From: Rhodobacter ferrooxidans
GTDB taxonomy: Bacteria; Pseudomonadota; Alphaproteobacteria; Rhodobacterales; Rhodobacteraceae
DNA: 56,014 nucleotides
NCBI RefSeq assembly: GCF_000176015.1
Contig: NZ_ACYY01000022.1
Span: forward strand, 1-56,014
Reading direction: 5' to 3'
Shown: in pieces, positions 41,980 through 50,637 of the stretch
Layout of the letters: every line of letters begins with the position of its first letter
How positions within the stretch are numbered: the first letter of the stretch is position 1
The notes under the pieces: generated by a model
Database searches by the model: none
What the model saw: the letters and a program-made list of their open reading frames with translations, nothing else
What the model was told of the DNA's origin: nothing
Translations under genes and position numbers: made by a program

Positions 41980-43529
41980 TGCGCACGATTGTTCTCGCCT
42001 TCGCCCTCGCGATGCTGACGCCGCTTGCATCCCAGGCTGACGACGTGGCCGCAAAAATCGCGGGTCTGCGGATCGAACGGCTTCGCCCGCTGGATTTTGC
42101 TCCCTTTGCCAAGGACATGGCCGCGTTTCAGCCGCCGGCCGAGCTTGACGCCTTTCTGCTGTCCGCAGGCATTGCCGACATCCAGTCCGCGATGGCTGCG
42201 GGCGAGTTGACCTCCGAGATGCTGACCCTGTGGCACCTGGCGCGCATCCAGCGCCTGGATGACGGCTTGCGCGGCATGCTGGAGATCAATCCCGCCACGC
42301 TGGATGACGCCCGTGCCGCTGACGCGCGCCGCGCTGGGGGGCAGTCGCTTGGGACGTTGGATGGCATCCCGATCACCCTGAAGGACAATATCGGCACCGC
42401 GGGCCTGATGCACACGACCGCGAACGCCGAGATCCTGCTTGACCGCGTCGCAAAGGGCGATGCCGAACTGGTCGCCAGCCTTCGCGCCGCCGGGGCGGTC
42501 ATCATCGGCAAGGCCAGCCTGTCGGAATTCGCCGGTTCCTTTGCGACGGGCTACCCGTCGGGCGGCAATGGTGCCGTTGGTGGGCAAGGCGTCAACCCCC
42601 TTGGCCCCTGGCCAACATATGGGTCCAGTTCCGGATCGGCGATCAGCGTCGCCGCACATTTCTCCGTCGTCAGCATCGGGACCGAGACGGCAGGTTCGCT
42701 TGTCTCGCCCGCCGGGGTGATGAGTCTCGTCGGTATGAAACCCTCGGCCGGGCTGGTCAGCACCGAAGGCGTCGTGCCGCTGATCGCCAGCAATGACGGC
42801 CCCGGCCCGATCGCGCGCACGGTGCAGGACGCGGCGCTACTTCTCGCTGCCGCCGACACGGCAGAGGTGGACTATGCCGCGGGCCTTTCGGCTGATGCGC
42901 TGACGGGGGTCAGGGTGGGGGTCTTGCTGGCGGACATCGCCGATGCTGGCATGGGGACCGAAGCCATTACGCGCACGGCCGCGGCCTTTGTGTTGCTCGG
43001 CGCTGATACGGCCCCGGTCACCCTGGACGTTCCCCTGGATGTCATCCAGCAGTTCTTCACTTACCTCAGCGCGGGCATGCGCTATGACATGATGCCCGTC
43101 GTATCCGCGCACAACCCGGCTGTCGTGACGCTGGAGGACTTGATCGCCTACAACAAGGAAGATCCAAAGCGCCGCATGCCTTTTGGCCAGGATATGCTGG
43201 AAAAGTTCGCGCCAATGACCGCCGAACTTTCCGCCGCAGACTATGCAAAGCTGACCGCCGACATGCACAGGGTCATGACCGAGGCGATCGACGCCGCCTT
43301 TGCCGCGCATGGCGGGGTAGAGGTGCTGGTCAGCATGGCAAACCTGCATTCGGTGTTCTACGCGACAGCGGGCTATCCGGCGATCACTGTCCCCATCGGG
43401 CGCAAGGACTCGGGTGAACCGGTGGGCGTGACGCTCATCGGCAAGAAGGGGCAGGACGCGCAGCTTCTTTCCTATGCCTATGCGTTCGAGCAGGCGACTC
43501 GCGCGCACATTCCGCCAGACCTGCCCTGA
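41979..43529 (+). CDS. Exported amidase-signature family enzyme
   Basis: A 516-residue protein with signal peptide MRTIVLAFALAMLTPLASQA. The amidase triad is visible: ITLKDNIGTAGLMHTTANAE (Lys), TYGSSSGSAISVAA (cis-Ser) and IGTETAGSLVSPAGVMSLVG (Ser nucleophile). The domain runs from about 80 to 500 and ends with PVGVTLIGKKGQDAQLLSYA. It hydrolyses amide bonds; the natural substrate is unknown. The ATG overlaps the S10 gene's stop (TGATG), so the two are translationally coupled. Exported amidases in peptide-processing operons are uncommon enough to note. Confidence 0.93.
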   Translation: MRTIVLAFALAMLTPLASQADDVAAKIAGLRIERLRPLDFAPFAKDMAAFQPPAELDAFLLSAGIADIQSAMAAGELTSEMLTLWHLARIQRLDDGLRGMLEINPATLDDARAADARRAGGQSLGTLDGIPITLKDNIGTAGLMHTTANAEILLDRVAKGDAELVASLRAAGAVIIGKASLSEFAGSFATGYPSGGNGAVGGQGVNPLGPWPTYGSSSGSAISVAAHFSVVSIGTETAGSLVSPAGVMSLVGMKPSAGLVSTEGVVPLIASNDGPGPIARTVQDAALLLAAADTAEVDYAAGLSADALTGVRVGVLLADIADAGMGTEAITRTAAAFVLLGADTAPVTLDVPLDVIQQFFTYLSAGMRYDMMPVVSAHNPAVVTLEDLIAYNKEDPKRRMPFGQDMLEKFAPMTAELSAADYAKLTADMHRVMTEAIDAAFAAHGGVEVLVSMANLHSVFYATAGYPAITVPIGRKDSGEPVGVTLIGKKGQDAQLLSYAYAFEQATRAHIPPDLP

Positions 43530-43600
43530 CGCTGTGGAGTCAACGAACTCTGCCGAAAGCCTTTTCCAGTCCTTCAACTTCTCCAACGGATTGCCACGAG

Positions 43601-44470
43601 ATGAATGCCCAAACCAGCTCTGTCCTTTCGACCATCCGCGCGATCCTCAACTTCCCGCTGATCCGGATTCCGCTGCTGGGCGGCATCCTGTTTCTGGGCA
43701 TGGGGATCAGCAACGGCTTCATGGCGAACAACAGGGACTCGATCCCGACCGCTCTTGTGCTTGTCCTGCTGATGGTCGCGCTGGCACTGGCGATCTATTG
43801 GGCCTTCGTCCGGTTCGTCGAGAATCGCCAGGTGTCCGAATTGTTCTTGTCTGGACTGGGCGGCGAGTTCGGACTGGGCCTTCTGCTCGGCTTTGGCCTT
43901 TATTCAGCCTGTATCCTTATTCTTGTTCTGCTGGGCCACTACCGGATCGAGGGGTTGAACGCCTGGACCCTCATGCTGCCGATGGTCCCGATGGCGATCA
44001 GCTCCAGCTTCCTTGAAGAGCTGATCCATCGCGGCGTCCTGTTCCGCGTCACTGAAGAATACCTTGGCAGTTGGATCGCGCTGATAACCACCTCGGCGTT
44101 CTTCGGCGCTCGCCATCTTGGCAATCAAGATGCAACAGTGATCGGGGCCGTGTTCATCGCGATCGAGGCCGGTGTGCTGCTGGCTGCAGCCTATATGGTG
44201 ACCCGCCGTCTCTGGCTGTCGATTGGCTTCCATATGTCGTGGAACTTTACGCAGGCTGCGATCTTCTCGGGCACGGTATCCGGCATTGAAATGCCCCCGG
44301 GCCTTGTGAAAGCCGTGATTGAGGGGCCAGAACTGATGACGGGCGGCAAGTTCGGCGTCGAAGCCTCGGTCGTTGCGTTTCTGCTGTGCACCGCAACCGG
44401 AGTGGCCCTGCTCTGGCAGGCGATCCGGCGTAGCCGGATTTTGTCCCCGATGTGGAGCATCGGCCGCTGA
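43601..44470 (+). CDS. CPBP (Abi/CAAX-like) intramembrane metalloprotease
   Basis: A 289-residue multi-spanning membrane protein. About seven or eight helices are visible (LLGGILFLGMGISNGF, LVLVLLMVALALAIYWAFVR, GLGLLLGFGLYSACILILVL and others). The CPBP motifs are intact: SFLEELIHRGVLF (EExxxR), TSAFFGARHLGN (FxxxH) and LSIGFHMSWNFTQAAIFSG (HxxxN). These glutamic proteases cleave within or near the membrane and are linked to peptide maturation or bacteriocin immunity. It starts 71 bases after the amidase and probably closes the operon. The ATG at 43601 follows CCACGAG, a modest ribosome site. Confidence 0.9.
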   Translation: MNAQTSSVLSTIRAILNFPLIRIPLLGGILFLGMGISNGFMANNRDSIPTALVLVLLMVALALAIYWAFVRFVENRQVSELFLSGLGGEFGLGLLLGFGLYSACILILVLLGHYRIEGLNAWTLMLPMVPMAISSSFLEELIHRGVLFRVTEEYLGSWIALITTSAFFGARHLGNQDATVIGAVFIAIEAGVLLAAAYMVTRRLWLSIGFHMSWNFTQAAIFSGTVSGIEMPPGLVKAVIEGPELMTGGKFGVEASVVAFLLCTATGVALLWQAIRRSRILSPMWSIGR

Positions 44471-44569
44471 CAGATCCTTGCTGCATACGGCTATCCCCCG
44501 TCAGCAAGTCGGGTTCCTTTATGGTGGCCTGGATCAAGCCCGGATCGGCCACGCTGCCGGAGACGATGT

Positions 44570-44649
44570 AATGGCGCTTCTGGAGCCATTGCAAATCCAG
44601 GGACAATTCTGGCAGAGTCGGGGAATGCCATTCAACGCGGCGGCAGTTG
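44570..44649. repeat. 80-bp repeat shared with 3000-3079
   Basis: Second copy of the ATGGCGCT...GCGGCAGTTG segment, in the same orientation. It directly precedes the M23 peptidase remnant. Origin as an IS end is suspected. Confidence 0.6.
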
Positions 44650-44652
44650 CAC

Positions 44653-45004
44653 AAGCGGCATCATGCCCGCCGATCCCGCCCGATACCTGATCTTCGGCAC
44701 GCTGGTCCTTGCCCCCTACGCAGGCCAGGTCGTTCTGGCCGAGGGAGGCCGCCCGACATGGCCGTCCCGGAGGTGGACGAACGCTATCCGGCAGGCAATC
44801 ACGTGCTCTTGCGCTGCGGTGACCGCGGCATTCTGCTAGCGCATTTCCGGCAGGGATCGCTGCAGGTCGCGGTAGGTGACACCCTCGCCACCGGCAGACC
44901 GATCGGTGAGGTTGGCAATTCCGGCGAAAGCAGCGAGCCGCATCTGCACATGCACGCCCAGTTGCCGGGCCCACCCAATGCCCCGTTCGGCGGCATGCCG
45001 GCTG
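44653..45004 (+). pseudogene. M23-family peptidase remnant, frameshifted
   Basis: Frames give DPARYLIFGTLVLAPYAGQV then VLAEGGRP, and after a one-base loss near 44754 DMAVPEVDERYPAGNHVLLR, GILLAHFRQGSLQVAVGDTL and GEVGNSGESSEPHLHMHAQL. HLHMHAQ with the Gly-rich loop is the LytM/M23 metal-binding region of murein or peptide endopeptidases. Both ends are missing: the right end is cut by an IS21-type fragment at about 45004. Not functional. Confidence 0.75.
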
Positions 45005-45246
45005 CGGTTCAACCGTCCCAGCCTTCAGATGCTTCTTGATTGTGTTGCGGGATAAGCCAGTGCGTCGGGCAATCTCGCAGATCGCAAGCCCATGCCGCAA
45101 ACGCAGCGTTCGAATGACGTTCAAAAGTCCCATGTGGATCACTCCGTTGCCCCCCGTCGCTCACCGCGCGGGAGAAGGGTCACATGGGTCAAATCTCAAT
45201 GAAAATTATACGCCTACCCGGGTCAGTTCTGGGTGAAAATCAACAC
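45004..45246 (-). mobile_element. IS21-family fragment: end and start of IstA
   Basis: From the ATG at 45131-45133 the minus strand reads MGLLNVIRTLRLRHGLAICE then IARRTGLSRNTIKKHLKAGT and VEP, the helix-turn-helix start of an IS21 IstA transposase, then breaks into the M23 remnant. The terminal region near 45195-45246 (GGGTCAGTTCTGGGTGAAAA) looks like an IS21-type end. Body and istB are missing. Confidence 0.75.
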
Positions 45247-45478
45247 CCCGCACAGCAAGAGGAGCCAGTGACCTCTTGGGTCGGGATGCTGATCAAAGTG
45301 ACCGTTCTTGGCTACTGCTTCACAAGCGGCATCCCACCCGCAAAACGCTGTCTCAAACGCGACGCCGAAGGGGCTTTCGGATGTGGCTGCAAAAATAATA
45401 TATATTTAATATAATGGCTTATCCTCCATTTGCCATCCTGACGCCGGAGTCGGCAGGTTCCGCTGCTATCCGGCAAGA
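45247..45478. other. Gene-free stretch with an AT-rich run
   Basis: About 230 bases between IS fragments. An AT-rich run at about 45393-45414 stands out strongly from the G+C-rich surroundings. No gene seen. Confidence 0.4.
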
Positions 45479-45690
45479 TCAAACCTTCGGTTCAACGTTG
45501 CGCAGCAGAAACATGGCCTTGGCGCTGCTAAGGCTCTGGTGGCGGCGCACAAAGCTGACCGGGTCGGTCAGGAAGGTCCAGCGGGCCGGGGGATAAGCAG
45601 CGGCCGGGTCAAGGCCACACTGACCGGTGCTGCAATCTCCAGCCAGTCCGGCCATACCACTGGAACCGCCAGTCCTTGCGTCTCGCCCCG
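45479..45690 (-). pseudogene. Unidentified gene tail
   Basis: Minus-strand frame ends GLDPAAAYPPARWTFLTDPV, SFVRRHQSLSSAKAMFLLRN then VEPKV. It reads like a real protein C-terminus but no family is recognised. It is fused upstream to the IS110 fragment, so it was probably cut off from its start by that element. Confidence 0.35.
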
Positions 45691-46065
45691 GCATCCTCAG
45701 TGGCGTTCTTCTGCCGCTTGGCGAAGGGCTTGACGTCGGCAGGTGGAATGACCCGCACATCGTGGCCAAGCTTGCCGATCTCGCGGCTCTGGAAGCGCGC
45801 GCCGCCGCGGGCTTGTATGGCAACGACACAGGGTAGGATATTGCTAAAGAACGCCAGAACCTGATCCCGCCTCAGCTTCTTGCGCAGCACCGCCTGACCC
45901 GCCCCGTCAGCCCCGCGGACCTGAAACAAATACTTCGCCTGGTCGAGCCCGACCGTGGTAATCTCAGACATGATCGTCCTCCTTTGTGGATCCCCGCAAA
46001 CCCATCTTGGCACATTGATGCCGTCGGGGGGGGCGGTCACATCATCAGTGCCGATGCGATGTCAA
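45690..46065 (-). mobile_element. IS110-family 5' fragment
   Basis: From the ATG at 45969-45971 the frame reads MSEITTVGLDQAKYLFQVRG, RKKLRRDQVLAFFSNILPCV and REIGKLGHDVRVIPPADVKP followed by FAKRQKNA, the N-terminal catalytic part of an IS110 transposase. The Glu of the usual VAMEACG motif reads VAIQARG here, so a catalytic residue is lost. The remaining two thirds are missing. The leader to 46065 matches the other IS110 fragment near 30010-30090. Confidence 0.75.
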
Positions 46066-46149
46066 GCTTCGGAAATAGATATTCGGGCGTTCAACCCGGT
46101 GCGATCGACATCTGTTTGCCTCAGGTTTTTTCATCTGATATCAGGACGC

Positions 46150-46524
46150 ATGGTCAGGAGCATCCTGTTGGCGTTTGCAAAGACCGCAATGGTCTTGCTG
46201 GTGGTGACAAGCCTCCTGACACTCGGTTTTTCTCATCGCCCGGCCGTGAGCAGCGCCGATCTTGCGAAGGCAGAATACCTTGGCAGCATGGGATTGGCTG
46301 CCAGCGATCTTTGCGCCGAGCCGGGCGAAAAGGGCGGCGGGATGAGCATGGGCGATTGCCCGGCCTGCCACCTTGTATCGTCGGTCATGCTTCCCGAGCC
46401 TGTCGCAAGTCCTGTCGACATTGAACTGCGCTATGCCGCAGTCGTGCTTGTGCCAGCCCAGGCGCGCGTTTTTGGCCGCACCACCAATCCCGCCACACCG
46501 GTGCGTGCCCCCCCTCTGGCCTGA
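46150..46524 (+). CDS. Small membrane-anchored Cys/His protein of a metal-uptake group
   Basis: A 124-residue protein from the ATG at 46150 (AGGA upstream; the frame opens at 45955 through IS sequence). N-terminal membrane helix or signal: FAKTAMVLLVVTSLLTLGFS. A CPACHLV motif sits at about 76-82, preceded by GGGMSMGDC. The tail is Pro-rich (TNPATPVRAPPLA). This layout resembles DUF2946-type small proteins found next to copper and TonB-linked uptake genes. Metal handling is inferred from context and the Cys/His motif only. Confidence 0.6.
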   Translation: MVRSILLAFAKTAMVLLVVTSLLTLGFSHRPAVSSADLAKAEYLGSMGLAASDLCAEPGEKGGGMSMGDCPACHLVSSVMLPEPVASPVDIELRYAAVVLVPAQARVFGRTTNPATPVRAPPLA

Positions 46525-46956
46525 TCGCCTGAATTTCCAACGATCAATCCAACTTGCCGCGCCAATGTGCGTCGGCATTTCCCGAGGGTAAGCCCATGAC
46601 ATACATCGCTTTCGCTACGGCTTTTGCCGACTCTCCGCCTTGGCCGACAGGGCGGTGACTGCCAGCTTTGCCGGTCAGATCGTGAGCAAGCCGCTTTCCA
46701 CTGCGGAAATCCAGCAAGGTATTTTCATCAAGGCCGCAGGTGTCAAAGCCGAAGACAGCAGCTGCCCTTGTCGGGTGGTCCATCCGGCTTGCCTGACCAA
46801 TCCCGCTTTTTCCGACCCCTGGCCCGCAAACGGTTCTGCCGGGGCCGATCGGGTGCGGTCACCAGCGCCATTCTTTGGGGGGCAGGACAGGAGGCGTCCC
46901 GCACCTGCACCCATTGCCGGTGCCGTCTCGCGTTGCCGCGGAACGGCACCGCACTT
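46525..46956. other. Intergenic stretch with degenerate frames
   Basis: About 430 bases. A frame at 46597 reads MTYIAFATAFADSPPWPTGR and stops; another continues ADRAVTASFAGQIVSKPLST and CPCRVVHPACLTN to 47005. This could be one small gene broken by a frameshift near 46650, but I recognise no family and do not call it. Confidence 0.35.
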
Positions 46957-46992
46957 CCCCTTCGGCGCCCTTGCCGAAGGGGACTTTTCTTT
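46957..46992 (+). terminator. Rho-independent terminator
   Basis: A perfect 10-bp stem CCCCTTCGGC / GCCGAAGGGG with a six-base loop, followed by ACTTTTCTTT. It sits just upstream of the copper protein gene's ribosome site, so it separates that gene from upstream transcription or attenuates read-through. Confidence 0.7.
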
Positions 46993-47009
46993 CACCGGAG
47001 GATAACGAC

Positions 47010-47882
47010 ATGAAACGTTCCCTTGTCACTCTCGCCGCCCTGCTGTTGGCCAGTTCCACCTTTGCCCACGAGGTCAGGGTCGGCGATCTGCAGATCATCC
47101 ATGCCAACATTCCCGCACCTGTGGCCCAGGCCCAGGTAGCGGCGGGGTATATGGCGATCTTCAACGAAGGCGACCAAGCCGACAGGCTCTTGGGCGTCGA
47201 GGTTGGTTTTGCAGCCGAGGCCATGCTGCACACCACTGAATTCAGTGCCGACGGCGTGGCCAGCATGAAACATGTCGAGGCGCTGGATATTCCCGCCGGT
47301 GACACGGTGATGCTGGAGCCGGGCGGCTATCACATCATGCTGATGGGCCTGACCCGCTCGCTGGAGGTCGGCGACATGATGCCCGCCACGTTGATCTTCG
47401 AACATGGCGGGCGGGTCGAGATCGAATTCATGGTCGATCTGGCGGAGGGGTCGGTTGATCACGCCACGATGGACCATTCCGCCATGGGCCATTCGGCGGG
47501 CCACGATGCCGGCCATGCCGCACCGGTCGCCACAGGCGATGCCGTCACGGATATCGAGGCCCTGTTGAAGGCGCAGTTCGACACGCCCGAGGCCCCGCTG
47601 ACCGTGGCCCCGAATTCGGTTCACGGCACTGTCGCCATTGCCGGTTGGGCGCACCTTCAGCGTCGAAGCCGCGATTGCCGCCGACCCCGATGTGGCGCTG
47701 CTGGCGGGCTGGCAGTTCGATGCGCTGGGCGAAGGCGTGGCGCAACTGGAGGCCGCGGGCATCCCGGTGGTCGTGGTCGATTACAACGCCCAGACCCTGG
47801 AGGCGCACCTTGCGTCAACCCGGGTGATCGGCACGCTGATGGGCGCGCAAGACCGGGCCGAGGCACTGGCCGCGCTGTATGA
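47010..47882 (+). CDS. PCu(A)C-like copper protein with a foreign out-of-frame tail
   Basis: A 290-residue frame, GGAGG upstream of the ATG at 47010, signal peptide MKRSLVTLAALLLASSTFAH. Residues 20-150 are a PCu(A)C copper chaperone: HANIPAPVAQAQVAAGYMAI, then MLHTTEF...MKHVEALDIPA and LEPGGYHIMLMGL, i.e. H(M)x..M..H-x-M copper ligands. A His/Met-rich linker follows (MDHSAMGHSAGHDAGHAA). The next part (LLKAQFDTPEAPLTVAP) is typical of copper-uptake-associated proteins. After AIAGW (about 47645) the frame becomes Arg/Gly-rich nonsense that shadows the binding-protein gene. So the true C-terminus has been replaced by a deletion junction. Confidence 0.8.
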   Translation: MKRSLVTLAALLLASSTFAHEVRVGDLQIIHANIPAPVAQAQVAAGYMAIFNEGDQADRLLGVEVGFAAEAMLHTTEFSADGVASMKHVEALDIPAGDTVMLEPGGYHIMLMGLTRSLEVGDMMPATLIFEHGGRVEIEFMVDLAEGSVDHATMDHSAMGHSAGHDAGHAAPVATGDAVTDIEALLKAQFDTPEAPLTVAPNSVHGTVAIAGWAHLQRRSRDCRRPRCGAAGGLAVRCAGRRRGATGGRGHPGGRGRLQRPDPGGAPCVNPGDRHADGRARPGRGTGRAV

Positions 47883-48441
47883 AGGCAAGATCACCGACAC
47901 CATGGCGCGGGTCGCGGCGGCGGGCGATACTCCGCGCAAGGTCTATGTCGAGCTGGCCAAGAAAGGCCCGGCCGAGGTGGGCAACACCTATGGCAACGGC
48001 ATGTGGGCGGGGGTGATTGACCTGGTGGGCGGCGCCAATATCGCCAAGGGCCAGATCGAGAACTGGGGGCCGCTGGCACCGGAATATGTGCTGGCGCAGC
48101 AGCCCGAAGTGATCCTGCTGGCCGGTTCGGAATGGCTGTCGGCCCCCGAGGCGGTGCGCGTGGGCTTTGGCGCCGATGCCGCAGCGGCGCAGGAAAAGAT
48201 GGCCGCCTACCTGACTCGCCCCGGCTGGGCCGACCTGCCCGCCGTCACATCGGGCGAAGTGCATGCGATCTATCACGGCGGCGCGCGGTCGCTTTCGGAT
48301 TTCGTGTTTGCCCGCTATCTGGGCAAGGTGCTGCACCCCGCCGCCTTTGCCGATGTCGATCCGCAGGCCGAACTCGCGGCTTACTATGCCGAATGGCTGC
48401 CGATCCCGCTGGACGGCATCTTCGTGCAGAAGCTGCAATGA
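47638..48441 (+). pseudogene. Substrate-binding protein of a FecB/BtuF-type ABC transporter, N-terminus missing
   Basis: About 267 residues are open: AAIAADPDVALLAGWQFDAL, AAGIPVVVVDYNAQTLEAHL, VYVELAKKGPAEVGNTYGNG, AYLTRPGWADLPAVTSGEVH and AIYHGGARSLSDF. This is the second lobe and end of a helical-backbone (cluster A) metal-chelate binding protein. The first 80-100 residues and the signal peptide are missing, because the frame begins inside the copper gene at the junction near 47640. Without a signal it cannot reach the periplasm. Its stop overlaps the permease start (ATGA). An alternative is translation by a frameshift from the copper gene. Confidence 0.75.
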
Positions 48442-49493
48442 CCGATGCAGCCCAAACCTCTGGCGGGCTTTATGCCCGCCGGATCAGGGCGCGCGCGGCG
48501 GCGGTGCTGGCCGCCGCCGCTGCCCTTGGCCTGCTGCTGGCCGCCGATCTGGTCACCGGGCCGTCGGGGATGTCGCTGGCCGATCTGAACGCCGCCCTTT
48601 GGGCTGGACCTGCCGGGCAAGACCGTGCGGCGGCGGCGATCCTGTGGCAAATCCGCTTGCCGCAAAGCCTGATGGCGGCCTTGGTCGGGGCATCGCTCGG
48701 TCTGGCCGGGCTGATGATGCAGACCATCCTTGGCAACCCCCTCGCCAGCCCGTTCACCCTGGGCTTTTCCGCTGCGGCAGGCTTTGGCGCGGCGCTGTCG
48801 ATCCTGTTCGGCGGGCTTTGGGGGCTGCCGCAATGGCTGCAAACCCCGCTTGCCGCCTTTGCCATGACCCTTGCCGCCGCCGCGCTGATCTATCTGATCG
48901 CCCGTGCCAAGGGTGCCATCCCCGAGGTGCTGGTGCTGGCGGGCATCGCCGTGCTGTTCTTCTTTCAATCGCTGCAGTCGCTGGTGCAGTTCATGGCCTC
49001 GCCCGAGGTTTTGCAGCAGATCGTGTTCTGGCTGTTCGGCAGCCTGCTGAAGGCAAGCTGGACCTCGGTGCAGGTCTGCGGCGCCATACTGCTGATCTGC
49101 CTGCCCTTCGTGCTGCGCGATGCCTGGAACCTGACGGCGCTGCGGATGGGCGATGCCAATGCCGCCAGCCTGGGGCTGGATGTCAACCGCTTGCGCCGCC
49201 GCAGCTTCCTGCTGGTGGCGGCGCTGACGGCCGGTGCTGTGTGCTTTACCGGCACCATCGGCTTTGTCGGCCTGATCGCCCCGCATATCGCCCGCGCCGC
49301 CGTTGGCGAAGATCACCGCTTTGCCTTGCCGACAGCCGCCCTGATGGGGGCGGTGATCCTTGTCGCGGCCTCGGTCATCGGCAAGCTGATCTCTCCCGGT
49401 GCGGTGATCCCGGTCGGCATCATCACCGCGATTGCCGGTATTCCGATGCTGCTGACCGTGATCCTGACCCTGAAACCCACAGGTGCGCGATGA
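48438..49493 (+). CDS. FecCD-family ABC transporter permease
   Basis: A 351-residue membrane protein starting at 48438, overlapping the binding-protein stop. Family signatures are clear: LPQSLMAALVGASLGLAGLM followed by MQTILGNPLASPFTLGFSAA, then GTIGFVGLIAPHIARAAVGE and ISPGAVIPVGIITAIAGIPM. About nine membrane helices are visible. It forms the inner-membrane channel for iron-siderophore, haem or vitamin B12-type substrates. Longer frames upstream are shadows. It is tightly packed with the ATPase gene (ATGA overlap), so the two are co-translated. Substrate cannot be assigned. Confidence 0.93.
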   Translation: MTDAAQTSGGLYARRIRARAAAVLAAAAALGLLLAADLVTGPSGMSLADLNAALWAGPAGQDRAAAAILWQIRLPQSLMAALVGASLGLAGLMMQTILGNPLASPFTLGFSAAAGFGAALSILFGGLWGLPQWLQTPLAAFAMTLAAAALIYLIARAKGAIPEVLVLAGIAVLFFFQSLQSLVQFMASPEVLQQIVFWLFGSLLKASWTSVQVCGAILLICLPFVLRDAWNLTALRMGDANAASLGLDVNRLRRRSFLLVAALTAGAVCFTGTIGFVGLIAPHIARAAVGEDHRFALPTAALMGAVILVAASVIGKLISPGAVIPVGIITAIAGIPMLLTVILTLKPTGAR

Positions 49494-50221
49494 GCCTGAC
49501 CGCAGACCTGCCGCCTGTGTTCAAGGGCCGCAGCCAGATCCTGCAGCCGATGCAGATCGCCGTCCCCGCAGGCCAGGTTCTGGGTGTCATCGGACCGAAT
49601 GGTGCCGGGAAATCCACCTTGCTTCGCAGCCTTGCCGGCATCGACGTCCTGCACGCCCGGTGGAACGGCCAACCGCTTTCACACCGGCAGATCGGCTATA
49701 TGCCACAAGCCTTTCAGATGAACGCGAGACTGTCGGTGCTGGAAGCCGTTCTGCTGGGCAAACGCGAGGCCCTGGGCTGGCGCATCGCCACCGCCGATCT
49801 GGAGGCTGCTGGCGCCGTGCTTGCCGACCTTGGGCTGGCGCATCTGGAAGGGCGCAGCATGGATCGCCTGTCAGGCGGCCAGCAACAAATGGTCCTGCTG
49901 GCGCAGCGCATCCTGCGCGCGCCCCGGCTGTTGGTGCTGGACGAGCCGACATCGGCGCTGGACCTGCACCACCAGCTTGTCATCCTGCGGCACCTGAAAT
50001 CCTATGCCCAAGACAAAGGCGCGGTGGTGGCACTGGCGCTGCACGACCTGACCCTGGCCGCGCGGTTCTGCGACCGGCTGTTGCTGATTGACAAGGGTCA
50101 AAGGCTTGTGATCGGTGACAACGAAACCGTGCTGACATCGCGGCAGATCACGGAGTCGTGGAACATAACGCCGGAGCTTTTGCGCGCACGGGATGGATTT
50201 TGCGTGATCGTTCCACACTGA
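49490..50221 (+). CDS. ABC transporter ATPase (FepC/BtuD type)
   Basis: A 243-residue protein from the ATG at 49490. Walker A GPNGAGKST, Q-loop YMPQAF, signature LSGGQQQMVLLAQRI, Walker B LLVLDEPTSALDLHH and the switch His in LALHDLTLAARF are all intact. Motif spacing fits FecE/FepC ATPases that energise FecCD permeases. It overlaps the permease stop by four bases. With the binding protein decapitated, the system may need another binding protein or may be inactive. Confidence 0.93.
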   Translation: MSLTADLPPVFKGRSQILQPMQIAVPAGQVLGVIGPNGAGKSTLLRSLAGIDVLHARWNGQPLSHRQIGYMPQAFQMNARLSVLEAVLLGKREALGWRIATADLEAAGAVLADLGLAHLEGRSMDRLSGGQQQMVLLAQRILRAPRLLVLDEPTSALDLHHQLVILRHLKSYAQDKGAVVALALHDLTLAARFCDRLLLIDKGQRLVIGDNETVLTSRQITESWNITPELLRARDGFCVIVPH

Positions 50222-50254
50222 GCGCGCCTGAACAGAAACCTGTCCTGCCCCCAA

Positions 50255-50422
50255 ATGCGCAAGGCGCTGTTAAAACGGGATTGGTTTCCGACCGAGGGGG
50301 CCGCGACGACGTTGATCTTCTTGATTCTCCGCAACGTCGAAAAGAGCCGCCACGCCGTCAGCGACTGGCTTGCAGCCCGCTATCGTCTGGCGAAATTGCC
50401 CGCCGGGCGCCTCAGAGACTGA
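50255..50422 (+). pseudogene. Probable IS256-type transposase tail
   Basis: One frame reads KRDWFPTEGAATTLIFLILR then NVEKSRHAVSDWLAARYRLA and ends LRD with TGA at 50420-50422. F-P-(T/S)-(D/E)-x-A-A-T-x-L-I-(F/Y)-L-x-L-R-N is the C-terminal signature of IS256/Mutator-type transposases. About 55 codons survive. The match is from memory of the motif. Confidence 0.5.
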
Positions 50423-50637
50423 CCGCATTTGAAGACCACATGGCCCCGGTCAGAGACACGCAGGCTCCGACACTCCGGCCTTTCAGAACGGAAACCACGG
50501 CGCGCTGCGCCTTACCGTCACGCTGCAAACCGGCAACTGAAGGGAATCGAAGCACAGAGCCACGATTTGGCCGTTACGCGCCAGAATTGCGTTCAATTCG
50601 TTGGTGGGAATTCCCGAAAGGGCCCTCGCGTCGGACG

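Noticed and set aside
44534-45142. 202-aa minus frame starting as IstA
   Set aside because: Only its first 43 residues are IS21; the rest is antisense to the M23 remnant, so it is described as fragments instead.
48384-49316. 310-aa minus-strand frame across the permease
   Set aside because: Gln/Gly/Arg-rich antisense shadow with no domain.
48263-49489. Long frame preceding the ABC ATPase in the same frame
   Set aside because: Only the part from 49490 is coding; the earlier part shadows the FecCD permease, whose membrane signatures lie in another frame.
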